A stretch of 44,334 nt of DNA from Microbacterium sp. (GTDB lineage Bacteria > Actinomycetota > Actinomycetes > Actinomycetales > Microbacteriaceae), in the NCBI GenBank assembly GCA_003524435.1, contig DQHP01000122.1:13857-58190 (forward strand), read 5' to 3'. A program made the translations under genes and the position numbers. This document shows, piece by piece, positions 42,083-44,334 of the stretch. Position 1 is the stretch's first letter. Each line of letters starts with the position of its first letter. Below the pieces are notes generated by a model. The model ran no database searches. It was not told the origin of the DNA and saw only the letters and a program-made list of their open reading frames with translations.

Positions 42083-42517
42083 CTATCCGGCTGCCTTACG
42101 GATGTGGGCCGCGATCGTTTTTTCGGTTTCGGGAGTGAGCGCGAGGACAGCAAAGGATGTGATCCACAGATCCCCCTCGTCAAGCTGAGCCGACTCTTCA
42201 AACCCCAGTGTCGCGTAGCGCGTCGTGAACTTCGACGCGGCTTTAAAGAAGACCACGACTTTGCCGTCTTCGTCGGCGTATGACGGAAACCCGTACCAAG
42301 TCTTGGGCACCAGGTGAGGGGCGACCTCCGAGACGATGCGATCGATACCCTCAGCAAGCACGCGATCCGCGTCGGGCATCGCAGAGATCGCATCTCGCAC
42401 CGCTTTCTCGCCCGCCGCACGAGTTTTACCAGCTTTCTCTTCTGCACGAAGCTCCGCGGCGCGCTGTTTGACGGCGTCGCGTTCGTCTTTCGACAGCCCT
42501 GCGGTCTTTTCAGCCAT
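42083..42517 (-). CDS. DUF1801 family protein (YdhG-like)
   Basis: 144 residues. The C-terminal part WYGFPSYADEDGKVVVFFKAASKFTTRYATLGFEE, quoted in part, is the DUF1801/YdhG fold, proteins structurally related to frataxin-like iron chaperones. The N-terminal 45 residues are a charged, Lys/Ala/Glu-rich helix, absent from shorter members. It converges with the MFS gene and has its own promoter. Function unknown. Confidence 0.88.
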   Translation of the reverse strand: MAEKTAGLSKDERDAVKQRAAELRAEEKAGKTRAAGEKAVRDAISAMPDADRVLAEGIDRIVSEVAPHLVPKTWYGFPSYADEDGKVVVFFKAASKFTTRYATLGFEESAQLDEGDLWITSFAVLALTPETEKTIAAHIRKAAG

Positions 42518-42701
42518 GGTCTACTCCTCATCATTTTGCGGTCGCTGTGTAGGACCTGGGTTCACACTATGAAGGGAGAAACCAACTCACTTCTCGATTC
42601 CTGATCAGTCTCACCCCGCCGTAAGCCGTCTCAGTGCTGGCCCGCTGGCTGGCGGATGGGTGCATTGATCCGATTCCATATATCCCACGCGCGGATGCGG
42701 G
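42518..42701. other. Non-coding gap right of the DUF1801 gene
   Basis: Contains the promoter region of the DUF1801 gene and, from about 42610 on, sequence with no gene I can support. Open frames here lack recognisable domains or ribosome-binding sites and look like decay. Confidence 0.4.
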
Positions 42702-42845
42702 ATGCGCGCCGCACGCGGCACGACGGCACTCTCCGACGCGGTGGGTGCTGCCCTACTTGTCATACTTGATCGGCTGAGCCCGGCAGAACGGGTGGCATTT
42801 CCCCGCACAACTTGGAGGGATCGAATTCCCTGTCGGCTTGGGCCA
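42702..42845 (+). pseudogene. Remnant of an ECF41/SigJ-type sigma factor
   Basis: Bases 42720-42800 encode TTALSDAVGAALLVILDRL followed by SPAERVAF. This matches the hinge between regions 2 and 4 of SigJ-type ECF sigma factors, where DSVGLALLVVLDxLxPAERxAFVLHD is usual. The frame is lost right after AF; shifting frame once gives a faint continuation (HNLEG, IEFPV). The region 2 part is gone and no complete ORF exists, so this is a broken gene, about 27 codons of which are readable. Confidence 0.7.
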
Positions 42846-42985
42846 ATGAGTTCATCCTCGCGGTGATGCGTGGGTGTGATGCCCTCCGACACCAACCACT
42901 ACGACGAGAATGGCCGCCGAACTATGCCACCGAGCCGTCTCAACATCGCGCGAAACAAGCCCCAGACGGTGCGGGTGAGCAGGCT
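42846..42985. other. Unassigned sequence after the sigma remnant
   Basis: No gene, hairpin or recognised motif. It has the same decayed character as the sigma remnant and ends at the stop of the next minus-strand gene. Confidence 0.35.
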
Positions 42986-43477
42986 TCATAGCTTGGTCGG
43001 CATGCGAGAGCGATGGTTCGACGACCAGCGATCATAGGTCGGCACGAAGCGCACCGCAGCCAAGATAAGAAGCGCGATGCTCGCGACGTTGAGCCAAAGG
43101 CAGACCAGAAGCAGCGGATCGTCTTGCGTGGTCCTGGCCAGCAGAAAAAAGAAGGCGGCGACGAGAGAGGCGATGACCGGCCAGAACAGTCCGCCGATTC
43201 GCGGTGCGTCGAGCATCTGTGCAGCGAAGGTGTATATCGCGATCACGACGACCAACACTCCAGCGGGAGCAACGAGAAACCAACCAGGGACGACGAAAAC
43301 AGGAAAAGGCACAAGTTGTTCGTACGCTGCGGACTGGTCTCTCATCACCTGGGCGCCCGTGAAGATCAGCGATGCAACCAAAAACACGAGGAGAACTGCT
43401 GGCTGGACCAGCGCAACGATCACCGCCGTCTTTCCGAGGCGTACGCGTTGGCGTGTCTCATGAGGCAATGCGGGCAC
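42986..43477 (-). CDS. Small membrane protein, unknown function
   Basis: 163 residues with four hydrophobic helices (beginning AVIVALVQPAVLLVFLVASL, then VVPGWFLVAPAGVLVVVIAIY, given in part, FWPVIASLVAAFFFLLA and LWLNVASIALLILAAV). The start is set at GTG 43477 (MPALPHETRQRVRL); the frame stays open to 43936 but that stretch covers the tRNA fragment and terminator and cannot be coding. A basic C-terminus follows the last helix. No family recognised. Confidence 0.65.
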   Translation of the reverse strand: MPALPHETRQRVRLGKTAVIVALVQPAVLLVFLVASLIFTGAQVMRDQSAAYEQLVPFPVFVVPGWFLVAPAGVLVVVIAIYTFAAQMLDAPRIGGLFWPVIASLVAAFFFLLARTTQDDPLLLVCLWLNVASIALLILAAVRFVPTYDRWSSNHRSRMPTKL

Positions 43478-43591
43478 GATCTCAGCGTACCGAAATGTCA
43501 GAAAGGACGGGGATGTGCGGTGACCATCCCGCAAAGTGTCCAAAACCGGAAGACGACGACGTTTGGGAAGAATCAGTCTAAAAACGAAGAA

Positions 43592-43626
43592 GCCCCCGAT
43601 CCCAGTGTTTCCAAGGGATCGGGGGC
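43592..43626. terminator. Intrinsic terminator following the tRNA fragment
   Basis: GCCCCCGATCCC (43592-43603) pairs with GGGATCGGGGGC (43615-43626), a 12-bp perfect stem, with an 11-base loop. On the minus strand it starts 13 bases after the tRNA 3' end and is followed by TTCTTCGTTTTT. On the plus strand TTTT follows. It is likely the original terminator of the tRNA gene. Confidence 0.88.
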
Positions 43627-43639
43627 TTTTCCAGTGTTG

Positions 43640-43683
43640 TGACCCCAGCGGGATTCGAACCCGCGTTACCGCCGTGAGAGGGG
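43640..43683 (-). tRNA. tRNA-Glu 3' fragment (anticodon loop to 3' end), probable attachment site
   Basis: In RNA sense the segment runs CCCTCTCACGGCGGTAACG then the T arm GCGGGTTCGAATCCCGC and the acceptor 3' strand TGGGGTCA. This equals the 3' half of an actinobacterial tRNA-Glu with anticodon CTC. The 5' half is absent: the sequence before it (GGGGAGCCGATTC in RNA sense) cannot form the anticodon stem's 5' strand, D arm or correct spacing to an acceptor 5' strand. Identity starting in the anticodon stem-loop and running to the 3' end is the pattern of an integrase att site. Confidence 0.8.
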
Positions 43684-43987
43684 AATCGGCTCCCCCCGGA
43701 ACTGCGTACCCGACTCCGTTCTGCCCTGTGTTTACTGGGGTCCTGCGTGTGTCGAGTGCGACGCGAAAGTTCTCGTCACCAGCGTTGGTTGCCAGGATGT
43801 TGCCACGTTGCCGCCCTGTAGCGGCGACCAATCCCAAATTCCTCAGCACCGATGTAGAGATAGCGCCGGAGGCCCTGCACCGCACCACCGGCAGGCAATG
43901 GAGCTTCGTACGACTGTCGTCCGTCTGCTTCTCCACCTATTGGATGAGATTGCGAACGAAGTCCAGTAGAACGGAAAGGTCAGCTCA

Positions 43988-43993
43988 TAGAGT
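43988..43993 (+). promoter_or_regulatory. -10 box of the last gene
   Basis: TAGAGT, seven bases before the ATG at 44001, suggesting a leaderless transcript. Confidence 0.4.
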
Positions 43994-44000
43994 CGATGGC

Positions 44001-44334
44001 ATGATTCGATTGCAGCGGTGGTCCAGCGAGGCAGCGTTGCCGCTGGCCGGCGTTGTGCTGTTGATCGGGGCCGGCCTGCCGTCTTTCTTTATCGCGTCAC
44101 CGGTCGCGCCCATCGGTCTCGCGTTGCTCGCGACGTCGCTGTGCCTGGCGCGACGACTGCCGATGACGAGCTTGGCGCTGGGGCTCGTGCTCCTCATCGC
44201 CCAGCTCGCTCTCCCGGCGCTGCGGTTCGGGGCGTTCCTCGGGCCGTGGCAAGTGTGGTTGTACGGTGCGCTGCTGGTCGTGATCGCGGTGACGACCGTG
44301 ACGCTGCCCCATAGCCGAGTCCGGTGCGCTTTCG
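44001..44334 (+). CDS. Membrane protein, possibly a sensor histidine kinase (3' end outside the window)
   Basis: 111 codons visible, starting MIRLQRWSSEAALPLAG, with no stop before the window ends. Four closely spaced hydrophobic helices are present (residues about 13-32, 36-50, 55-75 and 85-105), separated by very short loops. This compact four-helix N-terminus with a LARRLPMTSL loop is common in NarL-type actinobacterial sensor kinases, but no kinase motif lies inside the window, so the call is tentative. No Shine-Dalgarno is seen; a -10 box sits seven bases upstream. Confidence 0.55.
   Translation, partial: MIRLQRWSSEAALPLAGVVLLIGAGLPSFFIASPVAPIGLALLATSLCLARRLPMTSLALGLVLLIAQLALPALRFGAFLGPWQVWLYGALLVVIAVTTVTLPHSRVRCAF

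Larger units (their letters stand above)
43478..44000. other. Gene-free stretch with terminator and tRNA scar
   Basis: Holds the terminator at 43592-43626 and the tRNA-Glu fragment at 43640-43683. From 43684 to 43980 there is no gene I can support; a minus-strand frame through it has no recognisable domain. Confidence 0.5.

Noticed and set aside
42611..42895. 94-codon minus-strand ORF opposite the sigma remnant
   Set aside because: It is the antisense of the recognisable SigJ-like codons and has no similarity of its own.
43640..43743. Intact tRNA with an insertion, using GACCCCAG at 43736-43743 as 5' acceptor strand
   Set aside because: The acceptor strands could pair, but the anticodon stem lacks its 5' partner and the span is about 104 nt, too long for tRNA; it is more simply a 3' fragment, though the complementary octamer is noted.
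43478..43936. N-terminal 153-codon extension of the small membrane protein
   Set aside because: It would translate through the tRNA fragment and a 12-bp terminator stem; the hydrophobic protein starts at the GTG at 43477.
1..44334. CRISPR arrays, rRNA genes or complete insertion sequences
   Set aside because: No regularly spaced repeats, rRNA segments or transposase motifs were seen anywhere in the window.

Overview
The window reads as a chromosomal segment of a high-GC Gram-positive bacterium, most likely a Microbacteriaceae (Microbacterium-like) actinobacterium. The grounds are the gene neighbourhoods (recG-coaD-yceD-rpmF-rnc-mutM, smc/ftsY/ffh, leuC-leuD-murA-plsC-gpsA-ddl), the cysteine-free form of ribosomal protein L32, frequent GTG/TTG starts, and several promoters whose -10 box lies 6-8 bases from the start codon (leaderless mRNAs). 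The identification rests on family knowledge, not on a database search.

Layout. 1-2719: partial rpsP (minus), a YbdK-type carboxylate-amine ligase (plus) and a SorC/DeoR-family regulator (minus). 2742-6987: a glycerol-use operon glpD-glpF-glpK divergent from that regulator, with a 16-bp palindromic operator candidate between them and a 17-bp perfect-stem bidirectional terminator after glpK. 7003-16688: protein-targeting and chromosome genes ffh, ftsY and smc (all minus), interspersed with a TetR regulator, the lipoate genes lipB-lipA, a DUF2004-like protein and a small alpha/beta hydrolase. Downstream of lipA lies a 40-bp near-perfect palindrome flanked by further copies of its arm.

16689-21801 is the most unusual part. 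Between smc and mutM there is a promoter with an inverted repeat between its -35 and -10 boxes, a 34-codon ORF with a very strong ribosome-binding site, about 195 nt of hairpin-rich RNA, a small basic protein, two tandem paralogous two-domain GNAT acetyltransferases, and an ABC ATPase/permease pair. This resembles a leader-peptide-controlled resistance or modification cassette, but its function is unknown.

21788-35436: mutM, rnc, rpmF, yceD, coaD and recG (one minus-strand operon); rsmD and thiL convergent; a DUF3515 lipoprotein; then the minus-strand run leuC-leuD-murA-plsC-gpsA-ddl. The leu genes are preceded by an apparent leucine leader peptide with consecutive Val/Leu/Ile codons and a 10-bp hairpin, an attenuator-like arrangement. 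35608-36745: a TerC-family membrane protein whose leader carries the hallmarks of a yybP-ykoY manganese riboswitch.

36885-42517: an ECF sigma factor with a translationally coupled DUF4349 membrane protein, a PadR regulator with a membrane protein, an ArsR-type regulator with an MFS exporter, and a DUF1801 protein. 42518-44334: a decayed stretch with an ECF41/SigJ-type sigma factor remnant, a small membrane protein, a terminator, a 44-nt 3' fragment of a tRNA-Glu gene (an attachment-site scar typical of tRNA-integrating elements), and the first third or less of a membrane protein that may be a sensor kinase and runs off the end.
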